From Diplonema papillatum (Eukaryota > Euglenozoa > Diplonemea > Diplonemida > Diplonemidae): 64,000 nt of DNA. Position 1 is the first letter of the stretch. Each line of letters opens with the position of its first letter. Below are positions 47,786 through 57,597 of the stretch, in pieces. Both the position numbers and the translations under genes were made by a program. The stretch lies in assembly GCA_030068145.1 (NCBI GenBank), contig JAPJBO010000142.1:62001-126000 (forward strand). The letters are read 5' to 3'. The notes beneath the pieces are model-generated. The model was not told the origin of the DNA. It ran no database searches and was given only the letters and a program-made list of their open reading frames with translations.

Positions 47786-48051
47786 GTTTCTGTGTTCGAC
47801 AAGAAGCGGAGCGGCGAGACTCGCGTGTTTTCCCCCCCTCCTTTTTCTTCGCTGCGTTTCTTCTTTTCGTTTCCTCTCCATTTCCCCCCTTTTTTTTTTA
47901 TCGTCGTTCTTTCTTTTTCTTACTTTCGTCGTTTCTCATTTTTTCCTGTTTACATTTAGGGGGGTGTTGTTTACTATTCAGCGTCTTTTCATTTTTCGAT
48001 CCCCCAACCGCCAGCGTCATGTACTTGATGCGACGTGCAAGTGCTGGCAGA

Positions 48052-48122
48052 ACATGTCACCCCCTTTTGTGCAAAAATTCGCTGGGGGGTGACATACTCA
48101 AGGGGGGTGACATACTTAAGGG
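48052..48122. repeat. Small palindromic repeat with GGGGGGTGACATAC words
   Basis: It starts ACATGTCACCCCC and ends GGGGTGACATACTTAAGG, with GGGGTGACATACTCAAGG internally. It aligns in inverse orientation with 52139-52228. Confidence 0.65.
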
Positions 48123-48464
48123 TTTGCAGAGGTCATCTGAGCCTCGGCTGGGGGGAAACGTCCTTAGCAGCCCTTCTAGGACACGACCGAGGCAGAACGC
48201 TGGGCCCATGGCAAGGTACCAGATGCTGAAAGACCCGCCCGACTTCCAACCCCAGTTCCTCAGGACCCCCTGCCGGCAGGGGGACCCTGCCGACGCGCTG
48301 GACCTCAACGCAACAAGCAGCAACAAGCTCGGACGACTGGGCATAACGCGTCGCAAGCCGAACCAATGTGCCACATTGACGATCGGACGCGTACAAAGCA
48401 GACCAGGCACGAACGTGAAGAGAGTGATGATTGAACCGTTGCGCAAAGCAGACCAGTGGCATGA

Positions 48465-49120
48465 ATGACGTAAGTGATACGTGATTGTCATCATATCCAC
48501 TGCTCTCCTTCTCGCGCACAGCAGACATAATGGCCGCTGTGTCCAGGCCGCTGCTTCCGGCTCAGCATTCGCTCAAACTTCTGCATTGAACGCCCCTCAG
48601 ATTGCAAGTGCAAGACACTTGCAACAATTTTACAAACTTCCTTCTCCTGTTCACAGTCCGTGTACTTCAGCAAATCGTGTTGGCAAAATAATAGCATTGC
48701 GAGGTCTGGATGTGTTTCGAAGTAGGTCGTTCCATCAGTTGCAGCCACCGGGAACAAGCCGAACAATCCACTCTCAAGAAGTTCCGATGCATCCTGATGG
48801 GCGTTTCCTTGAAATTTCTCAGGCATACACTTGCGGATTCGGGACAATATGGCGGACAGTGTTCCTGTCTCGACGTCTTGCTGAAGAAAAGTCGTGAGGT
48901 CGTTGCAAGCGTCATTCGCAACCGACGCAATGCGGTTGACCATGTTGTGCATTGAAGGAACTCTAGGATGGCCCCAATTAGCAGCTGTTGCCCAAGTTTT
49001 GAATCCCGCGAAACCTCTCATTTACAACGTTGTTGGCTGCTTCAAGACCACGTGTCACTTTGGCGGTCGCGCAAGCAACCAAAGAGGCGAGGATGACCGC
49101 TCCGATTGTAGTCTGCTGCT
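48465..49120 (-). pseudogene. Ubiquitin-specific protease (USP/UCH) pseudogene
   Basis: The minus strand carries the landmark boxes of a USP catalytic domain in order but in different frames: a Cys box GIQNLGNSC (near 49003), a QxDA-type box NAHQDASELLES, a His box SGHYVCCAREGEQW (near 48530), and the terminal YDDNHVSL. Right after the Cys the frame is lost by a short insert of about 25-30 nt with a stop, and a one-base shift separates the tryptophan of the His box from YDDNHV. The middle of the domain is shortened. A hydrophobic segment precedes the Cys box. Inserts this short are not plausible introns, so I call it a pseudogene. It overlaps the left end of the zinc-finger ORF on the other strand. 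Confidence 0.65.
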
Positions 49121-49801
49121 GTGCTCCACGCCCTCAACGATATCGACGCTAACCAACGATGGACGCGCTTCGACGGACTACAGACGCACTCCACTTCGAC
49201 ACAAAACTACGCCGACAACGAAGTTTACCTCTGCGTCTACCAGCTCAAAGACTACCCACAGACGGATGTCCCGCCACCCATATACCACAACCACTATGAA
49301 CCCCCAAAGCCTGCCACGTCCAGAACCACAACACAAGAGCCGGACTCGACGCAAAGTATACTTAGAGCCATGCGCGGAGACGAGTCATCTACCGACACAC
49401 CCACACAACGACACGACAGCACACCCCCCACACAAACACCCACAACACCAGGCACGTCACAGACCTCCAGTACCACCGCGGAAACAGAGACCAGCAGTGA
49501 AGACGACTTACGATGTCCCCACTGCCACACACGCACAACAACAACCGGCCTCAAACTGAAGGGAAAACAAGGATTACGGACGCACCTACGTTACTGCAAG
49601 AAGAAACCAACCAGAACTAAGTCACAAGCAGAAACAACGCTGCGAAGCACCACCCAGAAACGAGAGAGATGTCCCTACTGCCACAGCGACGGACGAACCG
49701 TGGGGAAACCACTCTTCAAAAGTCTACGACACCATAAGCCCTGGTGCAAAAAGAAGCACTGTAAACAACGCACAGCAACGACGACTCCATCAGACGAATA
49801 A
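49121..49801 (+). CDS. Zinc-finger protein with two CxxC...HxxxxC fingers, probably element-encoded
   Basis: This 226-codon frame has no early ATG. It opens behind ATTGTAG at 49104-49110, which could be an acceptor, so its start is uncertain. After a Thr/Pro/Ser-rich middle it carries two similar fingers: CPHCHTRT...LRTHLRYCKKK and CPYCHSDG...LRHHKPWCKKK, both ending in a basic patch. Composition is ACA/CCA-rich, unlike the GC-rich host genes. A family B repeat starts 116 nt downstream of its stop, so the ORF may belong to a longer element of which the other B copies are 3' remnants. A nucleic-acid-binding role (gag-like or transposon-associated) is inference. Confidence 0.5.
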   Translation: MLHALNDIDANQRWTRFDGLQTHSTSTQNYADNEVYLCVYQLKDYPQTDVPPPIYHNHYEPPKPATSRTTTQEPDSTQSILRAMRGDESSTDTPTQRHDSTPPTQTPTTPGTSQTSSTTAETETSSEDDLRCPHCHTRTTTTGLKLKGKQGLRTHLRYCKKKPTRTKSQAETTLRSTTQKRERCPYCHSDGRTVGKPLFKSLRHHKPWCKKKHCKQRTATTTPSDE

Positions 49802-49916
49802 CCTCACTAACCACGGGTACCCAGTGTGCCCAGAGTGCCTTAACTGTGGCGAGCAACGAACAGTTTTACCCTGCAAATCTACCCAAAAAAAACCTTATTT
49901 TAGGACGGAAACAACC

Positions 49917-50250
49917 CGCACCACGTGAAGCACCGCAAGTGCCGCGAAATCCAAGCACCACACTGCGAGAAAATACATATAAACGCGGACAACAGACCGG
50001 TACGGGCTACAAGGCAACCCCTGCTCAACTTGTAGAACCTGGGGGGCCCAAGACTACACTGCACGAAGGAATGTACTTGGTGTCGGTCACAAACAGTCCC
50101 GGAAATGGCTAGCCATAACCCATAACGAAAGCGTGCACTAAATATGCAACCCGTAACCACAGCCCTTTCTTGCTCTAAGAGAACCCATTCATGAACGGTC
50201 ACACGGAGACCCTAAACCCCGGAATTTCAAGCGAACTTTAACTCTAAAAA
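49917..50250 (+). repeat. Repeat family B, longest copy
   Basis: The segment 49917-50025 (GTGAAGCACCGCAAGTG ... GCTACAAGGCAACCCCTG) is shared with the inverted copy at 59518-59910. The part from 50025 is shared with both other copies. It ends GGAATTTCAAGCGAACTTTA plus an A-rich tail, directly joined to a family A unit. Confidence 0.9.
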
Positions 50251-50564
50251 ATACTCGAGGGACTGCCTTGTGCTCATTTCGAAGGAGGCTAGAGGGGGAG
50301 AAAACAATACAACTACAAAGTGGGTCTTTTTTGTTGAACGCTTACGCCCGCCACTAAACCCAGGGTTACCTGTGTTTCGTGTGGGCTACAGCACATTTAC
50401 CTCCTTTGATCTATCGCAACTGGCAGTCTCCTCAAGCATTTCCTACAAAGCAGGTGCTTATACAAAAATACTCGAGGGACTGCCTTGTGCTCATTTCGAA
50501 GGAGGCTAGAGGGGGAGAAAACAATACAACTACAAAGTGGGTCTTTTTTGTTGAACGCTTACGC
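50250..50564 (+). mobile_element. SINE-like family A: one full unit and the start of a second
   Basis: A complete unit at 50250-50466 is followed head-to-tail by a second from 50467 that stops at TTGTTGAACGCTTACGC (50548-50564). There it is interrupted by the reverse transcriptase segment; the missing remainder resumes at 51940. Confidence 0.85.
50548..50564. repeat. Left 17-nt direct repeat flanking the RT segment
   Basis: TTGTTGAACGCTTACGC, identical to 51940-51956. Taken together they are a candidate target-site duplication, because the uninterrupted family A unit has this word once. Confidence 0.85.
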
Positions 50565-51935
50565 ATCAGGACCCCCAGGGACCACGCAGTGGCACACCAA
50601 ATCTGAGGGCGGAGCTAGATCCTCTGCATGAGGCGACCAGACACTCTCTGGCGTGTCGCTCACCAGGGCCAGCACCCCGCGGGTGTAGGGGTCGGCCCTT
50701 TGCGCATCGGTCGGAACCCACTCGGCACTGATGACAAGGCCGGCAGCCCGTGCGGCGTCGAATATCCTCGTCAAAAGGACATTGGCCGCAAAATTCTTTG
50801 AGTGTCCCTTGTTGAGACAATGGACCGCCGGGAGGTTGTCTACCATGAGCCTTACGCGGACGTTCGAATGGAAACTGGCGGTCATCTCGATGCCCCGAAG
50901 GACTGCAAAGAGTTCCTTCAAAAAGATGTGGGTGTGACTCAACTCCACAAAGGGGCCCTGTGACACGCGCTCAGATTCCCCTTCGAGGACCGCAGCCCAC
51001 CATTTGGACGAGGCGTCTGTCCAGAGAGTGACCGATGAGGGAAAGGATTCTGACCGACTGACCCAGCGATTCTCTTCCACAAGGGAAACAAGATGCTCGA
51101 CCTCACGCACCGTCGAGGGCGGCACAGCCCTCGTCACATCCCAGGCAGCTGGATCCGATGCCAGAGTCGAGGCCAGCCTCTGCAGGAACGACAAGGAACA
51201 TCGGGCGTAGGCCAGTCGGAAACGTGTCGTGTACGCGAACCAGACCAAAGATCCGAACACCCGGTAGAACTGGCGAGGGGATACTCCTCCAAGCCGAACC
51301 ATGGCGAGCTCGGGGGAACCAAGCAATTTCGACACCCACGATTCTGCCATCCTATACCGGGCGGGGCGGTCGAACCGGGAGAGTTCGAAATGGAGTCCTA
51401 GGAGGTCGAACTCCCTGAGGGGGGCTCCAAACTGCTCGTCGTCTTCGTTGAGCTCGCAGTTAACGTCCCTGCAGCGTTGCACGAAAGAGTCGAACCGCGA
51501 AGTTGCCTCCCGCAACGAGCTTCCCACGACGACAAAGTTGTCCACCCAGGGTAGACCGTCAGCCTCCGGTAGGAGCACCCGGGAGGCCCTCTGAGCTATC
51601 GCCGGAGCCCAGCTCCACCCCATGCACATTGCGGCGAGTTGTGCCTGTACAAAACGGCCCCGCGGCCCTGCCAGGTGCATGCCAAAATACGGTCGGATGT
51701 CTGCGTCGAGCCGGAACTGATAAAAATAGCTCCGGGCGTCCGCGAGAAACACCACCGATGAGGCCAACACGCGGTCGATCACCTCGTGAACCGAAGGGAG
51801 CAGCATTGGAGGCGGGCGCGCCATGATCGCGTTGAGCTTGCGACCGTCACACACGAACCTCTGCCCACCGCTCTTCTTGTCGACAGTGAAGGCGGGGAGG
51901 ACGACCCTCAACCCGCCCGATGCGACCTCTGCCAC
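50559..51935 (-). CDS. Reverse transcriptase-RNase H of a DIRS/VIPER-like retroelement, 5'-truncated
   Basis: A 458-codon open frame without a proper start. The RT part runs from FTVDKKSGGQRFV through FLADARSYFYQFRL (motif A) and GWSWAPAIAQRAS (motif B) to LPWVDNFVVVG (motif C), where the usual second catalytic Asp of the DD pair is Asn. LLGLHFEL follows. RNase H is recognisable by TLWTDASSKWW, a KELFAVLRGIE helix, RLMVDNLPAVHCLNKGHS and EWVPTDAQRADPYTRG. This RT-RH layout, with its DN-x-A-x-x-x-L-N-K-G word, is typical of DIRS-type tyrosine-recombinase elements; VIPER/TATE elements are the euglenozoan members I know. No recombinase or gag is present. The stop codon lies in the flanking repeat. 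Despite truncation the frame is intact, suggesting recent insertion. Confidence 0.8.
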   Translation of the reverse strand: MAEVASGGLRVVLPAFTVDKKSGGQRFVCDGRKLNAIMARPPPMLLPSVHEVIDRVLASSVVFLADARSYFYQFRLDADIRPYFGMHLAGPRGRFVQAQLAAMCMGWSWAPAIAQRASRVLLPEADGLPWVDNFVVVGSSLREATSRFDSFVQRCRDVNCELNEDDEQFGAPLREFDLLGLHFELSRFDRPARYRMAESWVSKLLGSPELAMVRLGGVSPRQFYRVFGSLVWFAYTTRFRLAYARCSLSFLQRLASTLASDPAAWDVTRAVPPSTVREVEHLVSLVEENRWVSRSESFPSSVTLWTDASSKWWAAVLEGESERVSQGPFVELSHTHIFLKELFAVLRGIEMTASFHSNVRVRLMVDNLPAVHCLNKGHSKNFAANVLLTRIFDAARAAGLVISAEWVPTDAQRADPYTRGVLALVSDTPESVWSPHAEDLAPPSDLVCHCVVPGGPDA

Positions 51936-51939
51936 GCCA

Positions 51940-51956
51940 TTGTTGAACGCTTACGC
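51940..51956. repeat. Right 17-nt direct repeat flanking the RT segment
   Basis: Identical to 50548-50564. Downstream of it, family A sequence continues with CCGCCACTAAACCC as in the complete unit. Confidence 0.85.
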
Positions 51957-52090
51957 CCGCCACTAAACCCAGGGTTACCTGTGTTTCGTGTGGGCTACAG
52001 CACATTTACCTCCTTTGATCTATCGCAACTGGCAGTCTCCTCAAGCATTTCCTACAAAGCAGGTGCTTATACAAAAAAAAAAACCGTTCA
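51940..52090 (+). mobile_element. Second half of the interrupted SINE-like family A unit
   Basis: It continues the unit broken at 50564 and ends in GCAGGTGCTTATAC followed by a run of A and a second A-run, the presumed 3' tail. Confidence 0.85.
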
Positions 52091-52138
52091 AAAAAAAATT
52101 TCCGCTGCGCGGGGCCACTCCCCACTGGGACAACAGGA

Positions 52139-52228
52139 CTAAACCTTGAGTATGTCACCCCCCCCTCTCAGGCCTTGGGGGGTGACATACTCAGGGGGTT
52201 TTTGGGGGGTGACATGTTCACGATTCAT
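52139..52228. repeat. Palindromic repeat, inverted relative to 48052-48122
   Basis: GAGTATGTCACCCCCCCC and GGGGGGTGACATACTC form a 14-bp stem around a short loop. A further GGGGTGACATGTTC closes the element, matching the ACATGTCACCCCC start of the copy at 48 kb. Confidence 0.7.
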
Positions 52229-53131
52229 GATAATTTTCTGAACAGGCAGTTCTTTTTTTGGGTGTTGGCCAGGGTCAGTCGGGGCACCATGCCACCGAAG
52301 AAGCGGGCGAGATTCGATGGCACGGCTTTTTAGCTCCAAATGCAGAACCTGCTGGGCATGCTCGAGTGCGCCCAGGAAGGAGAAGTGTCAGCAGCTCAAG
52401 TCGAAAAGCGCAACATCAGCCAATATTCGGGTTATCGCACCCACGACTGCCACTCTAGCCGACTTCATGAAACAACAACTCGCTCCCAGAGGATTCGCAT
52501 ACATGCAGGAACTATGTGCGGGAATTATGCAACATCGCAGAGAAGTCTAGATTACGTAGACCTCTGTCTCCGTGGTGTCTTGTATTGACCGGAGCAGGTG
52601 CTGGCGCCAGGAAACTAGTTCGGGGCCAACGTTCTCAGTTGGAACACAAACAGACCCTGTTTCCCCAACGCCTTTACCCGATCTTCTTGCCGCAGCGCGT
52701 TCTGACTGCCAAGTTGGCACTTGCAGCAGTGTCCAACGTGGGACGAGAAGCGTCGGAAACTGCCAGAAGGCAACATTCCAACTGCCCAAGTTTCATCCAC
52801 TGCACTCCCAACTTTTCCGCCAAATCTCTCAGACCCATATAAGTCCCTGCATGCGAACCCCAACTAAAAGGAAAGTAAAGTGGGCTACACTTCAGGGCCT
52901 AGCATAAGGCAGCATAGTGGGCAACCTGGCTGAAGGATGGGTTGAAGTCTAGTAACAGCTTCCCCCCCCAAGCCCCTCCCACTGTCACACCACACACAAA
53001 GCTGAACCTCACAAGCACAGAACGTCGAAAGACACCACTCTGTACGCCCATACGGGATCGTCGGAAACACAATAACAAGCAGACAATTAGGGAGGGCGAG
53101 GGCGGCGGTCGGTGCACCCCGGCGCTAAATC
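52229..53131. other. Intergenic upstream of the lipase gene
   Basis: No gene recognised. A short word GGGATCGTCGGAAACACA at about 53054 is shared with 1121-1138. Confidence 0.4.
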
Positions 53132-56100
53132 ATGGGCGCCAAGCGCGAAGACGCGCCGCCGCCGGCATGCGCCGACAAGCCGGAGGCGGTCGGTACCAGC
53201 CGGGTCAAGCGGTGCTACCACAGCTTTCAAGGGCTCGCGCCGGCGTTCCGAAAGGGCACCCGAACGTTCCTCGTGCAGCTGGTCACGTTCGTGCTGAACG
53301 TGGCCCTTCTCGTCCTGTGGCCGATATGGGGTGCGTTCTGGAATATCATCGAACGGCACCGCAAGCAACGCCAGGCGCGAAACATCGAAGAACAGTTCGT
53401 GTGCAGCATGCAGGCCGCTGAGACTTATTCAGACTGGCTGCGGTACGCGACGGGCTTCGACAACCTGGCGGGCTACCAGGAGTGGGCCGAAAAAGACGAA
53501 GGTTCGTACAACCACCGCGTGCTCCGGGAGCGCATTGCGAGGATGAAGGACCTGCTGAAGGAAAACGACGTGCGCGGCTGCGTGTCGGAGGTTCGATCAG
53601 GGCTCAACCGGCACATGGCCGACATCACGAACCCCGCCCTCTTCAAGTTCTACGCCGGCACAAAGAAGCTCATCGACGAGTACGAGCAGTGCGTTCAAGA
53701 AGTCTGCGACTTGTATGCAGTTTTCGGTCACCCCTCGCTCTCGCACACAACGAACGAGGTCGCTGGGCACTTGTACCAAATCCCCCTTTCAGCACGACTT
53801 GTGTACGCCTCGTGCACGTGTGTCGTACCCCCCATACGAGTACCCTGGTTGAAGACGGGTTGTGGAAGATCACTGTGTCCGACATGACCTGCGAGCGTCG
53901 CCACGTCAGACCAATGGAACCAAGACGTTGTCCAAAGATGCCGGCATCTACCTTCAAACGCGTTTCATGCCGCGAGTGTCCTATCCGGGGCGGTCCGAGC
54001 GGAACGAAGAATACGCAGTCTCGTATTCGCTCGGACACTGTCGTGTACGACAATGTGAGTGACCCATATTGAATTCTACCTGATTCGGACCGATAGCTCG
54101 TGCCATTCAGGCCGGAGTGCTGTTCCTTCACTACCTTTTCTCACCGTTCTCTGCGGTTCCAGGAGCGGACCCCTCCCCACCCCTCCCTACTCGGCCTTTC
54201 TTATGCCGGTTACCTCGTGTATCCCATCACGAGGAACTAGGAAGGCTTCAGGCACAGACCCGCACGCGAAAACGTTGAGCAAAGAAGGAACCTCAACGAG
54301 GCTTCAGCGCTGCAACTAAGACCAGGCAAGGAAAATGGAGGATTCCGCGATGCCGAATGCCACCCGAAATCTTGTCGTTTTTATTTAGTCTGCACGACGC
54401 CGCGAGGTGAATGGAAAGCGTGCCCAGGCACCCGCGGCTCGGGCATCTTCGACCAATATACACACCACACCTTCAACGCAGCATCTTGGCCTCCACGCAA
54501 ATTTCGGCGGTGGAGAAGTACGCCTGTTTCGAGCACGCAACGCGATCCTTCGGCCGGGCGGCGCTCCTGCTTTCTGGGGGCGGCTGTCTCGGGCTGTACC
54601 ACACGGGCGTCGTGAAGGTGTGTTTCGATTTGGCGTTTTCCCTTTTAGCGCCGACAAACGTCGCAGGCCGCCCTGCGATGAAGGGGGTCGCCGAGTCCGC
54701 CAGAAGACCCATGCGCCGTTGCAGAATGGGGCACCCCGCCTGATGGTGTTAGCCCGCCAAATACAGCTCCAGGCAGTTCCACCGCAGCTCCAGGGGATAG
54801 GGGTGAACCTATAGACCGTGGTCCACCGTAGTGCACCGTGCTAGACAGCGGCAGGTAATTCCATGCAGCTCCAGGGGATAGGGGTGAACCTATAGACCGT
54901 GGTCCACCGTAGTGCACCGTGCTAGACAGCGGCAGGTAATTCCATGCAGCTCCAGGGGATAGGGGTGAACCTATAGACCGTGGTCCACCGTAGTGCACCG
55001 TGCTAGACAGCGGCAGGTAATTCCATGCAGCTCCAGGGGATAGGGGTGAACCTATAGACCGTGGTCCACCGTAGTGCACCGTGCTGGACAGCGGCAGGTA
55101 ATTCCATGCAGCTCCAGGGGATAGGATGAACCCATAGACCGTGGTCCACCGTAGTGCACCGTGCTGAACAGCGGCAGGTAATTCGATGCAGCTCCAGGGG
55201 ATAGGATGAACCTATAGACCGTGGTTCACCGTAGTGCACTGTGCTAAACAGCGGCAGGTAATTCGATGCAGCTTCAGCAGTTCCAGGAGACGGTTTAATA
55301 ATTGTGAGTCTTCAGTACTTATTGTCCAGTGTAGTGAACAAATCCCCTGTTTGAAAAGCTCGACTCGCTCACGGGCTCATTCCTGGGCTCATTCCCTGTT
55401 GGCGGAGTCTTTCACCTTCCTCTTATCACTTTATTCGAAGACTGCATGCCAGCATCAAGCACACGAGGCAGCATTGTGAGTCTGCCGAAGCATTAAACGA
55501 AGGGTTTTCCCCAAGCACATCCGCCACCTGCAGGCACTGCACGAAGCGGGGGTGATGCCAAACGTTGTGTCAGGGTCCAGCGCGGGATCGATCATCGCCG
55601 CCGTCTTCTGCACGAAAACGGAAGCGGAGGTGAAGACGCTGTGCGAAGAGGAGCTGAACGACGCGACGAACCTCTGCTTCAAGAGCTTCCGCCTTGACGC
55701 GTTCGACTCTGAGTGCTTCACGGGGTACGATGGCTTCACCGAAGCCCTTCACAGGCTGATCAATGGCGGGGCTTTCATGTCGAATGACGCGTTGATCACC
55801 AACACGCAGCGGATGCTGGGCGATGTCACCTTCGAAGAGGCGTACCATCGGACGGGCCGGATCCTGAACATCGCGGTCGCTTTCAGCGATTGCAACGAGG
55901 CGCAGCCGCTGCAGCTGAACTACATCTCCTCCCCGCACGTCGTCATCTGGTCGGCGGTGTGCGCGTCGTGCTCGGTGCCGCTGCTGTTTTCGAAGGGCAC
56001 ACTTTTTTCGAAGGACAACACTGGGCAGCTCGTGGCGTTCAATCCGGCGCACGGGAAGCGGTACTTCGACGGGTCGATCGCAGGGGACCTCCCCATCAAG

Positions 56101-56637
56101 CGTCTGAGGGAGCTTTTCAACATCGATTTCTTCCTCGTCTCGCAGACGAACCCGCACGTCGTGCCCTTTGTACGACGCGAATCATCAAGCATCAGCCACC
56201 CAGCCCTATCGGCGACACTGTACCGCCGCGTCCGGAACACCGTCGTATGGATGGTGCGGTCCGTCCTTGCGGAAATCGGCCATTTGATCATAGTCGCCGG
56301 GCATGTCTTTCCCTCCGCGAACCAGTATTTCGTCTACCAGTTGATGGACCAGGCGTACACCGGGGACATCACAATCTGGCCGGGGGTTGCGTGGCTCGAT
56401 TACATTGACATCGTGCTGAATCCGTCCGAAAAGTACGTGCGGCACGCGTTGAACAGGGGCCAGCGGAAGACGTGGCCGCACATAAGCCGCATCCGCAGCT
56501 GCCTGTTCGTCGAAAAAATACTGAACGCCGCGAAGGCCGCCGGCCGCGACGCGGTCAACAAAGAGCTGGCCCTGCAGACCGGGTGTGAGGACATGGTGCC
56601 GTCGCGCCAGCCGTCCGCCCCGCCGGCGCGGCACTGA
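53132..56637 (+). CDS. Patatin-like triacylglycerol lipase (SDP1/Tgl3-5 type)
   Basis: I infer three exons: 53132-53712, 54482-54617 and 55534-56637 (606 aa). Donors are GTATGC and GTGTGT, acceptors CGCAG and TGCAG, and the phases match (TT/C, then 0). Residues about 46-73 are hydrophobic (membrane or lipid-droplet anchoring), followed by the N-terminal lipase-associated domain (DUF3336-like: LRYATGFDNLAGYQEW, then NPALFKFYAGTKKLIDEY). The patatin core has the oxyanion loop LLLSGGGCLGLYH in exon 2, GSSAG with nucleophile Ser about 255 at the start of exon 3, and the dyad Asp in FDGSIAGDLP (about 418). SQTNPHVVPF and GDITIWP later are also typical of the family. It hydrolyses stored triacylglycerol at lipid droplets (family knowledge). 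Intron 2 is filled by an 81-nt tandem array. Fragments of the last exon are repeated downstream. Confidence 0.93.
54765..55275. repeat. 81-nt tandem repeat in lipase intron 2
   Basis: Six units containing GCAGCTCCAGGGGATAGG and GACCGTGGTCCACCGTAGTG with an 81-nt period; the last two are more diverged. The minus strand is open across it (27-residue periodicity), an artefact of a period divisible by three. Confidence 0.9.
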
Positions 56638-57170
56638 ACGGGGGGCAGTGCAAGAACTGCACAAACGAAGCCTCATTACGCTTGTTGCGATGCAGTTCAG
56701 CCAAAGCACCAGTCGTTGTTCCATGGCGCTGTCCGCAGAGCAAATAACCTCACAAGCCACGCCTCATTGCGTTTGTTGGGATGTCGTTCAGCAAATGCTT
56801 AAGTCGTTGGTACATGGCGCGGCCAGCAAAGGGCTGGCCCAGCAGACCGGGTGTGAGGACATGGTGCCGTCGTGCCAGCCGTCCGCTCCACCGGCGCGGC
56901 ACTGAACGGGGGGCACCATGCACAAACGAAGCCTCATTACGCTTGTTGCAACGCAGTTCAGTACACGGCGCTTCCTGCAGACCGAGAACTGCGCACCAAG
57001 CCCCTTCGCGTGCCGTCCAGCATGCTCTAGTCGTTAGTGTTGTCAGCAAAGAGCTGGCCCTGCAGACAGGATGTGAGGATATCGAGCTGTCTGATACACC
57101 GTTGCAGAATAGGGCAGAGCATGAGCTACACAAACTAAGGCTCGTCGCGTTTGTTGCGATGCTGCGGTGA
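56638..57170 (+). repeat. Degenerate duplications of the lipase 3' end
   Basis: Positions 56825-56930 repeat 56560-56665, that is the last 25 codons including the stop plus the flank, at about 90 percent identity. A further piece at 57045-57085 matches the AAAGAGCTGGCCCTGCAGAC word. Words CCTCATTACGCTTGTTGC and ATGCAGTTCAG-like also recur at 56670-56700, 56932-56962 and 57125-57165. These are local, decayed tandem copies without a frame. Confidence 0.8.
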
Positions 57171-57597
57171 AGAAGTGTCTGTCCGGTCCAGAAATGTTCT
57201 ATTCGTTGGCCAGCAAGAGAGGTGGCCAGCCAGGCTGAGCGCCAGTGCACGTGACGGAGAGCAGGATCCGCGCGATAAGCCGCGACGCCACATAGCTTGC
57301 ATAACAGCTTCGCTTCCACCAGAAGCGAAGATGTAACTGAGAGAGAGAGAGAGGGTGCCCATTAAACAACTTTCTACCGGGAACGAACACTGGCGTTGTG
57401 TCATTTATCCGAGTTTTTGCCTGTGTTTTGTAAAAGGCGGCGTATTCGCCCGTGCCGACAAGAAAAGCGCAGAAAGTCGAGCCATCCAAACCCAACCAAT
57501 TTTTAAGCCCGGCAGGAAACGTGCGTGCAGGAATCCACCTTCCGGGGCTCAGAAGGGAGGCACGCATAAAAGGAGACCGAAGAGAAGAAGAACGAAA
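57171..57597. other. Intergenic, (GA)n microsatellite, no gene
   Basis: A GA run lies at about 57339-57354; otherwise no recognisable gene or dispersed repeat. Confidence 0.5.

Noticed and set aside
54645..55079. 144-codon minus-strand ORF with 27-residue repeats
   Set aside because: It lies in lipase intron 2 and is generated by the 81-nt tandem repeat.
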